Below, in pieces: positions 46,717 to 55,813 of a stretch of DNA of 64,000 nucleotides. The notes below the pieces were generated by a model. That model did no database searches, had not been told where the DNA came from, and worked only from the letters and a program-made list of their open reading frames with translations. The stretch is from Turicibacter faecis. GTDB lineage: Bacteria > Bacillota_I > Bacilli_A > MOL361 > Turicibacteraceae. Every line of letters begins with the position of its first letter. Position 1 is the stretch's first letter. Location of the stretch: positions 1,332,001 through 1,396,000 of the forward strand of contig NZ_AP028127.1 in assembly GCF_037076425.1 (NCBI RefSeq), written 5' to 3'. The position numbers and the translations under genes are program-made.

Positions 46717-48072
46717 TTAAAACAACAGATAAGAAAGAAGCATTGATAAAATCATTCCAATAATCGACGGAACAATGGTCCGCTTCACTAATCGATACGG
46801 CGCAACCTTCAACATCGATGAAATAATGATAACCGTTGGTGAAACAGGAGAAATACTTTTTACTAAATGAGACACAAATTGCATAGGAATAGCCAACATT
46901 AACGGATTGACAAATGGAGCAAAACTTGGCATAAGCTCAACACAGGCATAAAAAAGAGCTAATCCACTTCCACTTAGTAAACCAATTCCTAACGCAAGCA
47001 AACAGAAAAATAACATTAGAATAAAACTAGCTCCTGCTAATTGATGAATTTCTCCAGTCAGGAAATCAATCACCCCTATTACCTTTAATCCTTCAACAAA
47101 TGTCATCGCCGCAATAACTTGAATAACAACGGTCGTCAATCCAACCCCCATCCCATCAAAAAAGCATTGAATAGATTCAAAGCCATGTTGAATTGAACGT
47201 TTTCTAATAACCTCACATAAAATGGCAAGGACAAAAGAACACAATGTGACCTCAACCATTCCCACATTAACTTTCTTTAAAATGACATTAAAAATAATGA
47301 GAATAATTAACGGCAACATTGGTAAAATAGCATAAAATCGTGGGACACAAGTAGCCCCCACACCTGACTCTATAATTTCGGATTTAAATGAAAAGCCTGA
47401 CGCTTGCTCCCTCTTATCACAGAATCGTTGCCAAAAAAAGTGAATCACCGCTAGAATTAAAATAACGGGTAATGAAACTTTCGCATGATAATCAAAAACG
47501 TATGTCCCTACGTCCATTGAAAGTGCATCCGCCGCTAAAATATTATCTGCACCTAATGGAGTCGGTGCAATCGTAGCGGCCATTGCAATGACAGCCCCAA
47601 CACTGAGTGGAGAAACACCTGCCGAAACTAAAATTGGATAAGCTGTTGTCATCAGGAGAACTGATAAGCTAGAAGCACTTGGGATCATTAGCCCTAAAAC
47701 ATTTCCAATCAAATAAAAAAATGGAATTAATAACGCCTTGTATTTAAGCCTTGATAAAGGACGACTAAATAAATAAACAGTCATTTGGTTAGCCCCAATC
47801 TCCCTCATGAAGGCAGTATAACCGAATAATAACATTAAAATAAAACTAGCCCCTGTTAATTGCTTAGTAAACACTTCTCCAATCAACTTAAATAAATCAA
47901 AAAATGGAACACCGCTACTTTTTTCTTCCGTTAAAAGCGGGATGTGTAAAAAAATGGCGCAAATCATTAAAAGAATCCCACTGAAAAACATTACCCACTT
48001 AATCTCAACCTTCTTTTTAATTAAATAACCAGCAATCATTAGTACCAATAAGGTGATTAAAACGATAATCAT
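46717..48072 (-). CDS. DcuC-like C4-dicarboxylate transporter
   Basis: 451 residues with about 12 hydrophobic helices in two halves, each with a re-entrant-type Ser/Gly/Pro-rich motif (LGLMIPSASSLSVLLMT; GLLSGSGLALFYACVEL). The pattern AATIAPTPLGADNILAA fits the DcuC family of anaerobic C4-dicarboxylate exchangers. The exact substrate cannot be read from the sequence. It stands alone, with no dicarboxylate enzymes nearby. Confidence 0.75.
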   Translation of the reverse strand: MIIVLITLLVLMIAGYLIKKKVEIKWVMFFSGILLMICAIFLHIPLLTEEKSSGVPFFDLFKLIGEVFTKQLTGASFILMLLFGYTAFMREIGANQMTVYLFSRPLSRLKYKALLIPFFYLIGNVLGLMIPSASSLSVLLMTTAYPILVSAGVSPLSVGAVIAMAATIAPTPLGADNILAADALSMDVGTYVFDYHAKVSLPVILILAVIHFFWQRFCDKREQASGFSFKSEIIESGVGATCVPRFYAILPMLPLIILIIFNVILKKVNVGMVEVTLCSFVLAILCEVIRKRSIQHGFESIQCFFDGMGVGLTTVVIQVIAAMTFVEGLKVIGVIDFLTGEIHQLAGASFILMLFFCLLALGIGLLSGSGLALFYACVELMPSFAPFVNPLMLAIPMQFVSHLVKSISPVSPTVIIISSMLKVAPYRLVKRTIVPSIIGMILSMLLSYLLF

Positions 48073-48185
48073 ATCTCATCTTCCCTTCTCAATTATCCTA
48101 TAAATAACCTTATTATACTAAAATACTACAAAAAATGCTATAAAAAATCCTTCGCAAGAAGTTTTCTCCTTGGAAGGACCTTATT

Positions 48186-48566
48186 TTATAAATGCCAATC
48201 AATCTTATCCGACTGAGGGGCCCGACATTGCGGACAATATTTATCATTTTCACTCAATTCATAACCACAATTTTCACACGCCCGAATTTGTTTCACTTGG
48301 TTAATCTCTACTTGTATTTTTCGAATTTTTGATTTTTGTAATGAAATCTGATGAAAAAGTTCCTGCACTTGTTCAGAATGTGAGAGATCTGTTACTTTAT
48401 TCGTATAAACAAATTCACCCAATTGCTCAAATAGTTCGTTTAACTCAAGCTTTGCGGCATTTAATGACATTGTTAGCTTCCCAATCTCTAACCATTTATT
48501 TGTTTGTTTAAGACCTGATTCGGCCGTTTTAGATACTGTTTTTTGTAGATCATCCCAAAAAGCCAC
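48186..48566 (-). CDS. Coiled-coil protein with C-terminal zinc ribbon
   Basis: 126 residues. An amphipathic or coiled-coil N terminus (about residues 5-95) is followed by a double CxxC zinc ribbon (CENCGYEL and CPQCRAP). This is a common Firmicute architecture of unknown role, sometimes membrane-associated. GTG start preceded by AAGGTGATGAT. It is divergent from the helicase gene. Confidence 0.75.
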   Translation of the reverse strand: MAFWDDLQKTVSKTAESGLKQTNKWLEIGKLTMSLNAAKLELNELFEQLGEFVYTNKVTDLSHSEQVQELFHQISLQKSKIRKIQVEINQVKQIRACENCGYELSENDKYCPQCRAPQSDKIDWHL

Positions 48567-48714
48567 ATCATCACCTTCTTCCCTACATTATCATATTAAG
48601 CGAATCACTATTTGGTCCATATTTCCTATGATATTTCACATAAGAAGAAGTCAAAAATTTAAACTTCTTGTATAATAAAAGAAAGACCATTACATTTAAA
48701 AGGAGGATTCATAA

Positions 48715-50907
48715 ATGGCTGATGCACTAAGCGTTTATTTACTTGATAATTACAATATAACACTTACCCCTGAACAAAAACAGGCGGTTGAAGCCTTAGA
48801 TGGACCGACCTGCGTTATTAGCTGTCCTGGAAGTGGAAAAACGACAGTCACTGTCATTCGGCTTGCCAATCTAATTGTTAAGGGAAACGTTTCACCTCAT
48901 CAAATTTTAGCCTTAACCTTTTCTAAGGCTTCAGCTAAAGATATGAATGAGCGTTTCCAATCCCTTTTTCCAACGTTAGCCCCTCACGTGAAATTCTCCA
49001 CTATTCATAGTTTTGCCTTTCACGTTATTCGACACTTCGAAAAAATAACCGGATCGCATTACCAATTTATTGAGTCGACCGCACCATCTCACATAAATAA
49101 AAAACAACTCCTTTCTGCCATCTACCTTGAACAAACCGAACGTTATTTAAGCGATGATGAATATGAGACCTTAACTGGACAAATTAGTCTTCTAAAAAAT
49201 CTAATGATTTCTCCGAGTCAAACAAATGAAATCAAGCAATACGTCGAAGAGGAACAGGCATTATTTATCCAAATTTATCGGGCATATGAAGCAAAAAAAG
49301 AAGCCCACCATTTTCTCGATTATGATGATTTGTTAACAACCGCCTTTTACATCTTAAAAAACCATGATTCCTTACGAAATTTTTATCAACAAAAATATAC
49401 TCATATTCAAATTGATGAAGCTCAAGATACCTCGAAAATTCAATACGAGTTCATTAAACTACTTGCGGCCCCTTTAAATAATCTTTTCTTAGTGGGCGAC
49501 GACGATCAGAGTATTTATGCGTTTCGCGGTGCCTACCCCAAACAACTATTAGATTTTAAAAAAACATATCCAGAGGCAACCTTTATCTATTTAACCGATA
49601 ATTTTCGTTCTAGCAAAGACATTGTCGACCTTTCGTCTAGATTTATTAGTTCTAATACCGAGAGGTACCCTAAGGAGATTAAAACCCCTAATCCAAAGGG
49701 TCCCCTTCCCATTCTTCATCATTTTCAAAATGAACGCGAACAATTTGATTATCTCATCGAACAACTAAAGCAAATAAATAATCTTAATCAAGTGGCAATT
49801 TTATACCGGCAAAATGTCTCTGCTATCTCACTCATCGAACATTTAGAACGAAATCAATTACCTTTCTGTTTACAAGAGGGACGTATCTCCTTTTTTTCAC
49901 ATCCCATTGTTAAAGATATCGTCGCCTTTTTTCACTTGTCTCTTTATCCTCAAGATGCCGAAGCTTTTAAACGCATTGCAAAGGTGCTATATTTATCGGC
50001 CGCCACGATCTCAGCGGCACTTTCGCAGACTAAAAACTCATACCTTGACTTTCTAACCCAGGAAGTTACCTTTAAAACGACCTTCCAGCAAAAGAAAATT
50101 AGAAAATTCAAACTCCTTCTTCCAAAAATAATCACTCTTCCACCAAGAAGAGCCATTAACTATATTTTGGATTCCCTTGATTATGAATCCTATTTGGTAA
50201 AAAAGGGATTTTTAAAGGATGAAAAGGAGCGTACTTATACCCAGGGAATTGCTATCATTGAAACATTAAAAGGTATCGCAACGGAAACGAGCGATGTCCA
50301 TGAATTTTTGAATCGATTATCTCATCTCTATCGCCTTAGCCATCAAAATATAACATCTGCTCAAAATGCCGTTCGCCTGCTCACTTTCCACGCTTCAAAA
50401 GGATTAGAATTTGACACCGTGTTTCTGATCGACTGCATGGATGGAATAACTCCCTCTTCAAACGCGCTTACTCAACACCTTTTAAAAGATGATGCAGAGT
50501 TTGAGGAAGAACGACGACTTTTTTATGTAGCCATGACGAGAGCGCGTCATCAGCTATACCTTCTGAGTATTTCTAGTAAGCATAACATGATTTTTGATCG
50601 CTCCATCTTTATCAAAGAAGTCCATAAAATCCTGAATCCTAATCCACAATTCCAATCCAATGAATCTACTAAACGTACATTAAGCGGTAAGAAAATAAAT
50701 GATTTGAAAATTTTACCTGGGTCTTTAGTTAATTTAGATGATTATACGGTTGGAACATTAATTTCTCATCAACAATTTGGTGACGGAATTATTACGGACC
50801 GTGAAGGAGAAATTGCTACTATTCAATTTCATTCATCCAAACAAGAAAAACGTATCAGTTTAAAAATTACGGTATCAAACGGAAATCTTACTTTAAAGTC
50901 CTCTTAA
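48715..50907 (+). CDS. UvrD/PcrA-family DNA helicase
   Basis: A superfamily 1A 3'-5' helicase for DNA repair or replication conflicts. Motifs in order: Walker A SCPGSGKTTVTV near residue 36, motif Ia ALTFSKASAKDM, motif II IDEAQDTSK, motif III GDDDQSIYAFRGA, motif IV region VAILYRQN, motif V LLTFHASKGLEFDTVFL, and motif VI RRLFYVAMTRARHQLYLL. A small C-terminal Tudor-like domain (GTLISHQQFGDGII) resembles the PcrA tail. At 730 residues it is closer to YjcD-type proteins than to PcrA. Strong AAAAGGAGG site. Confidence 0.9.
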   Translation: MADALSVYLLDNYNITLTPEQKQAVEALDGPTCVISCPGSGKTTVTVIRLANLIVKGNVSPHQILALTFSKASAKDMNERFQSLFPTLAPHVKFSTIHSFAFHVIRHFEKITGSHYQFIESTAPSHINKKQLLSAIYLEQTERYLSDDEYETLTGQISLLKNLMISPSQTNEIKQYVEEEQALFIQIYRAYEAKKEAHHFLDYDDLLTTAFYILKNHDSLRNFYQQKYTHIQIDEAQDTSKIQYEFIKLLAAPLNNLFLVGDDDQSIYAFRGAYPKQLLDFKKTYPEATFIYLTDNFRSSKDIVDLSSRFISSNTERYPKEIKTPNPKGPLPILHHFQNEREQFDYLIEQLKQINNLNQVAILYRQNVSAISLIEHLERNQLPFCLQEGRISFFSHPIVKDIVAFFHLSLYPQDAEAFKRIAKVLYLSAATISAALSQTKNSYLDFLTQEVTFKTTFQQKKIRKFKLLLPKIITLPPRRAINYILDSLDYESYLVKKGFLKDEKERTYTQGIAIIETLKGIATETSDVHEFLNRLSHLYRLSHQNITSAQNAVRLLTFHASKGLEFDTVFLIDCMDGITPSSNALTQHLLKDDAEFEEERRLFYVAMTRARHQLYLLSISSKHNMIFDRSIFIKEVHKILNPNPQFQSNESTKRTLSGKKINDLKILPGSLVNLDDYTVGTLISHQQFGDGIITDREGEIATIQFHSSKQEKRISLKITVSNGNLTLKSS

Positions 50908-50942
50908 AAAGGTCTATCCATTACACGGATAGACCTTTCTTT
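50908..50942. terminator. Bidirectional terminator between the helicase and small basic protein genes
   Basis: A perfect 12-bp stem AAAGGTCTATCC/GGATAGACCTTT (50908-50938) with A and T runs on both sides, between convergent genes. Confidence 0.9.
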
Positions 50943-51094
50943 TATACACGTCCCGCTTTAACATGCCCATGTTTTGCTTTTCCCTGAATTTCTGGAACAG
51001 GTGGCATATCGTTTTTAGGATGTTTATTTTTCTTATTGCTTTCAGTTCCATGAGGTTCACTAGGATCTGGACGACGCATTCCTTTTTTAGCCAT
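50942..51094 (-). CDS. Small basic hydrophilic protein, 50 residues
   Basis: Rich in Lys, Pro and His, with no hydrophobic segment (starts MAKKGMRRPDPSEPHG; later MPPVPEIQGKAKHGH). Start chosen at 51094 where GAGGTGATTCGC precedes the ATG; upstream codons to 51139 lack a site. Composition resembles small spore or nucleic-acid-associated proteins, but I cannot place it in an SASP family. Function unknown. Confidence 0.7.
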   Translation of the reverse strand: MAKKGMRRPDPSEPHGTESNKKNKHPKNDMPPVPEIQGKAKHGHVKAGRV

Positions 51095-51218
51095 GCGAAT
51101 CACCTCGCTTTCCCTCATAGTATAAACAAAAGCCAACAACTCATACCTCTAAACTACACACTCGAACCTAGAATAATCGTCATTGTGATTGAGCGAATTT
51201 AAGGCGTTCTTTTCCAAT

Positions 51219-51890
51219 CTAGTTTTTTAAATCATTGGCTAACCATAAACGACTAACTTTAAACGTTCTTCCTTGAACATCTACAAAACCTAAATGCCTC
51301 AAGTCTTTCAATAAACGACTCAATGTTTCACGACGAATCCCTAATAAATCAGCTATTTCTTGCCTAGAAATCGGAACAATCACTTCATTCCATCCATCAG
51401 ATCCTTGCGTTTCTTGCTTCAATAAATTAAACAGCCATTTTTTTAGACGCTCTTCCGCCCCCATAAAAACTTGATCGGTCGCTAGCTGTTGGATCCCTTC
51501 TAATCGACGATTCAGATATCGAAACCATTCATAGGTCGCCTCTTTTGTTGATAACACCCCTTCCTCTAACACTTGCCGTGGTAACTTCATCACTCGTGCC
51601 CGATTAATGGCAACGGCAGTCGCGGGAAACAAATGCGGAGGATTAAATAAAGTACTTAATGCCAGAAATTGTCCTGTTGTATACAGCGAAAGAATTTTTT
51701 CTTGTCCTGTTTCCGACACCCTTACAACCTTGACCATCCCGTGATTAACGTAATAAACATAATCGGCAACCTCAGCCTGAAAAAATAGTGATTGCCCTCT
51801 TTGAAGTTGTACTTCTTCCATTTGTACATTTAGCTTTTCCAGTGATTCGATAGACATCTTTTTTAATAGCGGATGATTGTTCACCTTCAT
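51219..51890 (-). CDS. Crp/Fnr family transcription regulator
   Basis: 223 residues: an N-terminal cyclic-nucleotide-binding beta roll (LQRGQSLFFQAEVADYVYYVNHGMVKV in sequence, key segment GQSLFFQ), a dimer helix, and a C-terminal winged helix (SRQEIADLLGIRRETLSRLL). The N terminus lacks the cysteine cluster of FNR, so an iron-sulfur oxygen sensor is unlikely. A role like the ArcR or CcpA-independent CRP groups is possible. Targets unknown. Confidence 0.85.
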   Translation of the reverse strand: MKVNNHPLLKKMSIESLEKLNVQMEEVQLQRGQSLFFQAEVADYVYYVNHGMVKVVRVSETGQEKILSLYTTGQFLALSTLFNPPHLFPATAVAINRARVMKLPRQVLEEGVLSTKEATYEWFRYLNRRLEGIQQLATDQVFMGAEERLKKWLFNLLKQETQGSDGWNEVIVPISRQEIADLLGIRRETLSRLLKDLRHLGFVDVQGRTFKVSRLWLANDLKN

Positions 51891-51972
51891 TGCCCCCTTT
51901 ACTACAGAAAACTATCATTTTTACTATTTATCTTATCCTTTTAAAAACCTACTATCCCCAAAAACATTAAAA

Positions 51973-51999
51973 CCCCCTTCTGAATATTTCAGAAGGGGG
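51973..51999 (-). terminator. brnQ terminator
   Basis: A 12-bp stem (CCCCCTTCTGAA with TTCAGAAGGGGG) and a 3-nt loop, followed on the minus strand by TTTTAATG. Confidence 0.85.
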
Positions 52000-52005
52000 G
52001 AGATA

Positions 52006-53286
52006 TTACTTATTCGATGGGGTAAGCATGGTTGCTAGTAAGAAAACTAAAATTGCTGGTAAACACCAACCGAGTCCCATCTCATTAAATGGTAAATAAT
52101 CTAAAACATCTTTAAGGCTCGTCACATCAAAAATATTAGCCAACGTTGTTATAGTACTTAGCCCAAGAACAACATAAACAGTACTTGCAATCACTCGATT
52201 AGATTTAACCATTCGTCCAAGTAGTGTTAATAAAATTAAAACAATTACAACTGGATAAATAATATCTAATGCCGGCCCTGCTAAAGCAACAATTGAATCT
52301 ACATCATTTGTCGCCATCAAAATACTAATCACCGTTAGAACCACTGCATTCACAGAATAAGGAATACGTTCTTTAAATAAACGGGTAAAAAAGCTTGCGC
52401 TTGCTGTTAACAAGGCAATGGACGTTGTTAAACACGCTAAAATAGCTGAAACACTTAAAAAGACTGCTCCAAAAGATCCAAATACTTCTTTCGTAATATA
52501 CATAACTAATTGTGTACGGGAAAAACTTAGACTTTCAAGTGATGAGGTTTGTGCCCCTAAATACATCAAGCCTCCATAAACGATGGCAAGACCGATAACC
52601 GAAATCAATCCAGAAAGTAAAATAACTTTTGACATACTACGGTGATCCTGATATCCTTTGGCTCTTACAGAAGAGAGTATAATTGAACCAAAAATCATAG
52701 CGGCAATGACATCCATCGTCTGATATCCTTCTTTAAATGATAAAGAAAAGGCTCCTTCAACGCCGAGTGACGCAACCTCTCCGATTGGAAATACAATCCC
52801 TTTAATAATAATTAAGATTAATACTGTTAATAATCCTGGCGTTAAAAATTTTCCAATTAAATCTACAATCGAAGTCGGTTTTAAAACGAAAAATAAACAT
52901 ATAGCAAAAAAGATTAATGTTGTCACTAAGGCATTAGCCCCAGGAAGAAGTGTAGCTACCCCCAATTCAAATGTAGTCGAAGCCGTTCTTGGAATGGCGA
53001 TAATAGGACCAATGGCTAAAATTAAGATTGTGGCCGATATTTTAGCAAATAATGGACTTACGCGCGATGCCATTAATTCATAAGAACCCTCAGCACGTGA
53101 GCAGGCCATAATTCCAAGTAAGGGTAGACCAACGCCTGTCAATAAGAATCCAATTAATGCTGGTAAAAACTGATCGCCCATCATATTTCCTAAAAAAGCA
53201 GGGAAAATTAAATTCCCGGCACCAAAAAACATGGCGAATAACGCAAATCCGATAACAAGTGCGTCTTTAAATAACTTTTGATTCAT
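52006..53286 (-). CDS. brnQ: Branched-chain amino acid transporter BrnQ
   Basis: A sodium- or proton-coupled carrier for Leu/Ile/Val. 426 residues with about 12 helices. Family hallmarks are FGAGNLIFPAFLG near the N terminus, GPIIAIPRTASTTFE near residue 95 and ASFFTRLF. It has a GGAGGAAAAA ribosome site. It lies 60 bp downstream of the methyltransferase gene, so it may share its transcript. No T-box or other leader is seen in this short gap. Confidence 0.93.
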   Translation of the reverse strand: MNQKLFKDALVIGFALFAMFFGAGNLIFPAFLGNMMGDQFLPALIGFLLTGVGLPLLGIMACSRAEGSYELMASRVSPLFAKISATILILAIGPIIAIPRTASTTFELGVATLLPGANALVTTLIFFAICLFFVLKPTSIVDLIGKFLTPGLLTVLILIIIKGIVFPIGEVASLGVEGAFSLSFKEGYQTMDVIAAMIFGSIILSSVRAKGYQDHRSMSKVILLSGLISVIGLAIVYGGLMYLGAQTSSLESLSFSRTQLVMYITKEVFGSFGAVFLSVSAILACLTTSIALLTASASFFTRLFKERIPYSVNAVVLTVISILMATNDVDSIVALAGPALDIIYPVVIVLILLTLLGRMVKSNRVIASTVYVVLGLSTITTLANIFDVTSLKDVLDYLPFNEMGLGWCLPAILVFLLATMLTPSNK

Positions 53287-53346
53287 ACTTTTTCCTCCTC
53301 TAGCTACCTTTACAGATAACCACCTACAATATCTACTAAACTAAAA

Positions 53347-54285
53347 TTAACGACACATCGTAATGTACCGTGTAAATTTTCCTTTAACAGCTGTACACTG
53401 TTCTAAAACTTCGAAACCTACCTCTTTTAATTGTTGGTTCATATTGACTTGTGTCACAATAATGAGTTCATCCGCAATACGACGGGCCTCTTTAATAATC
53501 ATCCGCTGCACTTCAGGCTCAATTGGATTAAAGTGCCCATAAGGTAAATCCAGAATAGCAACCTCGTAATGCTCCTTAATATCTTGAATATCACCAATTT
53601 GAATAACCGGCTCATACCCATAGTGTTTTAAGTTTTCAATTGCTTTTTGTGCCACCTTTGGATTTAATTCATTCCCAACAATTTTTCCACCTACCGTTAA
53701 AACTTCGAGAATTACCGTCCCAGCTCCACAGCACGGATCAATAATTTGTCGATGAGGATGACGTCCCACCGCAATGTTAGCCACCGCGCGTGAAACGCGT
53801 ACACTTAAGGAAAAAGAATAGGAATGGGGTTTATTTTCATGACTTACCCACTCATTCGAATTTGCCTCAAGGATTCCAAATAACCAACGCCCTTCAATTA
53901 CGGTTAATCCTAATACCTGCTTTGGCTGATACATATCCGCTTCCCCGCCAATTAAGAAACCAATATCTTTTAATCGTTTTAAACGCTCTTGATATGAAAG
54001 CTCCTGTCCTTTAAACCTTAAAAAGAGACACTTAAATGTTTCAAGATTTAGAGGATTCTCCTTTACTTGTTGATACAATCCTTCATACGTTGGATGCGAG
54101 TATAAAATGGTTAAACGCTCTTTAATAAAAACACTTCGGGACGGGTCAATCGCTAGGCTAGAAAATAGATACTTACCTGTTAGCTCTTGATTAAATAGCA
54201 CCTTCATCTCTAAACGACATAAAGACTCTTCGCCTTCTGCATAATTAATGATATATAAATAACCATCCATCGTTTCTGTCTTCAT
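53347..54285 (-). CDS. Trm11/UPF0020-like RNA methyltransferase
   Basis: 312 residues. The N-terminal half resembles a THUMP-like region with a conserved RAVANIAVG helix. The C-terminal Rossmann domain has SAM motif DPCCGAGTVILE and catalytic motif IV as DLPYG (an NPPY variant), as in Trm11-type tRNA guanine-N2 methyltransferases. The tRNA position is unknown. ATG at 54285 preferred over the adjacent GTG at 54288; AAGGATGG lies upstream. Confidence 0.8.
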   Translation of the reverse strand: MKTETMDGYLYIINYAEGEESLCRLEMKVLFNQELTGKYLFSSLAIDPSRSVFIKERLTILYSHPTYEGLYQQVKENPLNLETFKCLFLRFKGQELSYQERLKRLKDIGFLIGGEADMYQPKQVLGLTVIEGRWLFGILEANSNEWVSHENKPHSYSFSLSVRVSRAVANIAVGRHPHRQIIDPCCGAGTVILEVLTVGGKIVGNELNPKVAQKAIENLKHYGYEPVIQIGDIQDIKEHYEVAILDLPYGHFNPIEPEVQRMIIKEARRIADELIIVTQVNMNQQLKEVGFEVLEQCTAVKGKFTRYITMCR

Positions 54286-54288
54286 CAC

Positions 54289-54413
54289 TTGTAAGCCATC
54301 CTTTTCTATTTAATCTTACGGTACATACGATATGTTTCATTATAAAGGACTTTGACTGTGATTTGCAACAAAAAAGAAGTTAAACCGACATTTTAGTCAT
54401 TCCTTGGCAATTT
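54289..54413. other. Upstream region of the methyltransferase gene
   Basis: No ORF seen. It should hold the promoter for 53347-54285. I see nothing else I can support. Confidence 0.3.
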
Positions 54414-54460
54414 AATAAAAAAGAATGAACCGATAGCTTCCCACTTCTACCTATTCATTC
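54414..54460 (-). terminator. Terminator of an unannotated minus-strand transcript
   Basis: Minus-strand arms GAATGAATAG and TTCATTC with flanking pairs form a hairpin (54423-54460) followed by TTTTTTATT. No listed gene ends here, so a transcript from further right, likely from the promoter near 55003-55069, must end at this point. Confidence 0.65.
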
Positions 54461-54697
54461 TCATAAAAGTTTTATAAACAATTCACGACCCTACTCGTTT
54501 TCGTCTTTTCTCCCTTGAAGGTTCCCAATCCTTCTTTATTCAAGCTACCAAAAAGGGTAAACCATTTCCGCTACCTTACCCAGGATAAGGTATTCAATCT
54601 CTTGTCATGTCCTATGAACTAAAGGTCTCCCATTCCTTTTTTTCATGCTACACAACTAAACGCTACCTAGACACTCCCATATAGACAATCAGTCATC

Positions 54698-54865
54698 TCA
54701 TTCTGATTTATTCTCTACTCTCCTACCTTCTAAATCCACTAAATATATCTCTTGATTTCTCCTCGATTCTCCCTTAATCGATGAAATCCGATGACTCCCT
54801 AAAAATAACAATATAATCATCAATAAAATCCAAATAAAATTCATTTTTATTTTTTCATCCCTCAT
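54698..54865 (-). CDS. Possible 55-residue single-pass membrane peptide
   Basis: It starts MRDEKIKMNFIWILL, has one hydrophobic helix (about residues 8-23) and a basic, hydrophilic tail (SHRISSIKGESRRNQE...). An internal Met at codon 8 is an alternative start with GAGGGATG upstream. Codon use is rich in AGG/AGA/CGG, unlike neighbours, so coding status is uncertain. It is the only sizeable ORF in the 600-base transcript predicted between the LytTR-like repeats and the terminator at 54414. Confidence 0.35.
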   Translation of the reverse strand: MRDEKIKMNFIWILLMIILLFLGSHRISSIKGESRRNQEIYLVDLEGRRVENKSE

Positions 54866-55002
54866 GTATGCTCTTCATCCTTTAAATCCTACTATTTTTA
54901 ATCGTTTTATTCTTTTAACTCACCCTCTATTTTAAATCGATTATTCTACTTTACTTATCACCTCACTTACCCTTTCAGAACTCTTTTTATCACGTGTCGA
55001 AT

Positions 55003-55069
55003 ATATCATATTTAATTTTATTTTTATACCCCTTTGTGCAAACTGGACGATAACTGTAGCAGTTTGGAC
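55003..55069 (-). promoter_or_regulatory. Paired LytTR-like repeats with promoter
   Basis: On the minus strand GTCCAnnnTGC occurs twice, at 55059-55069 and 55038-55048, exactly 21 bp (two helical turns) apart; the cores CAGTTTG and CAAACTG also form an inverted repeat. CCAGTTTGC resembles the VirR/LytTR half-site CCAGTT. A TTTGCA -35 overlaps the proximal repeat, and a TAAAAT -10 follows 16 bp later. This is the layout of LytTR-activated promoters. Confidence 0.55.
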
Positions 55070-55102
55070 AAAATCGATCAAAAATTAAAGTTTTATATCA
55101 AA

Positions 55103-55140
55103 AAAAACGAGAAGCAAAGGAATTTATTTCCTCTACTTCT
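55103..55140 (-). terminator. agrB terminator
   Basis: GAAG.AGAGGAA pairs with TTCCTTTGCTTC, followed on the minus strand by eight T residues. It overlaps the agrB stop codon, so no agrD can follow directly. Confidence 0.85.
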
Positions 55141-55711
55141 TGTTGAATAATTTCCCTAATATTAGCAATAATGCAATCCAAAAAACTGCAAATACAGGAT
55201 ACAATAAGAAGGTCAAAAGCGCTCTAATCGGTAAAAGACATATCACAGTCCCCATCACAAAAAAGACCATCATTAAAGAAATTTTCCTGTAGTAGACTTT
55301 CTCCTCTCTCTGAAGCGGCTTATTAGGGTGTTCAAGCGGAGCCAACCTATAGATGGTGTAAAAACTTAACCCTAATCCCACTACAATTAACCAACGAATC
55401 TCCAAAAAGGATAAATAATGAATTAAAATAAGCGTTACTGTATAGATGGTAGCAAATGTTAAGGTACAAAGCAGATAATTTTTAGCATGATAACCCCCAG
55501 TAAATTGACGTAACGTGCAATAACATCCTAAAAATAACCCTGTTCCAATCCACTCTCCAAAAATTCCACCCAATACAAACGCAATCAATACATTTACTAT
55601 AAAATAAATCAAAATCTCAAATCCATAACGATAAATCTCCGCTTCTTGCGACTCAATCATTCCATAACGAATTAATTGTTGAACGAGCATATTAGCCAAT
55701 GATTGAAACAT
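55133..55711 (-). CDS. agrB: AgrB-type accessory gene regulator protease
   Basis: A membrane cysteine protease that cleaves and cyclises a precursor peptide (AgrD) into an autoinducing peptide. 192 residues, about five or six helices. The catalytic His and Cys lie in RQFTGGYHAKNYLLC near residues 75-85, and RLAPLEHPNKPL in the second half is a strong AgrB signature. AAGGAGG lies six bases before the ATG. Its partner candidate lies just upstream. No AgrC is found. Confidence 0.93.
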   Translation of the reverse strand: MFQSLANMLVQQLIRYGMIESQEAEIYRYGFEILIYFIVNVLIAFVLGGIFGEWIGTGLFLGCYCTLRQFTGGYHAKNYLLCTLTFATIYTVTLILIHYLSFLEIRWLIVVGLGLSFYTIYRLAPLEHPNKPLQREEKVYYRKISLMMVFFVMGTVICLLPIRALLTFLLYPVFAVFWIALLLILGKLFNKK

Positions 55712-55813
55712 ATAGCCTCCTTAACATGACACTAAAATTTATCGCTCCTTATATAGAAGAAACAATATCATTCAAAAGTGGGAAACCTTCCCGAATGGAA
55801 AACAAATTGAAAG

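Noticed and set aside
53287-53346. A T-box or other amino-acid leader ahead of brnQ
   Set aside because: The gap is only 60 bases and contains no T-box core or terminator.
54300-55130. A decayed agrC histidine kinase in the gap left of agrB
   Set aside because: The minus strand is purine-rich like coding DNA, but translation by eye in three frames shows no kinase motifs (no H-box or N-box pattern) and many stops.
55712-55813. Ten- and eleven-codon ORFs just before agrB as alternative AgrD
   Set aside because: Both are far shorter than any AgrD; one overlaps the agrB ribosome site and start, and neither has a ring-forming Cys or Ser context.
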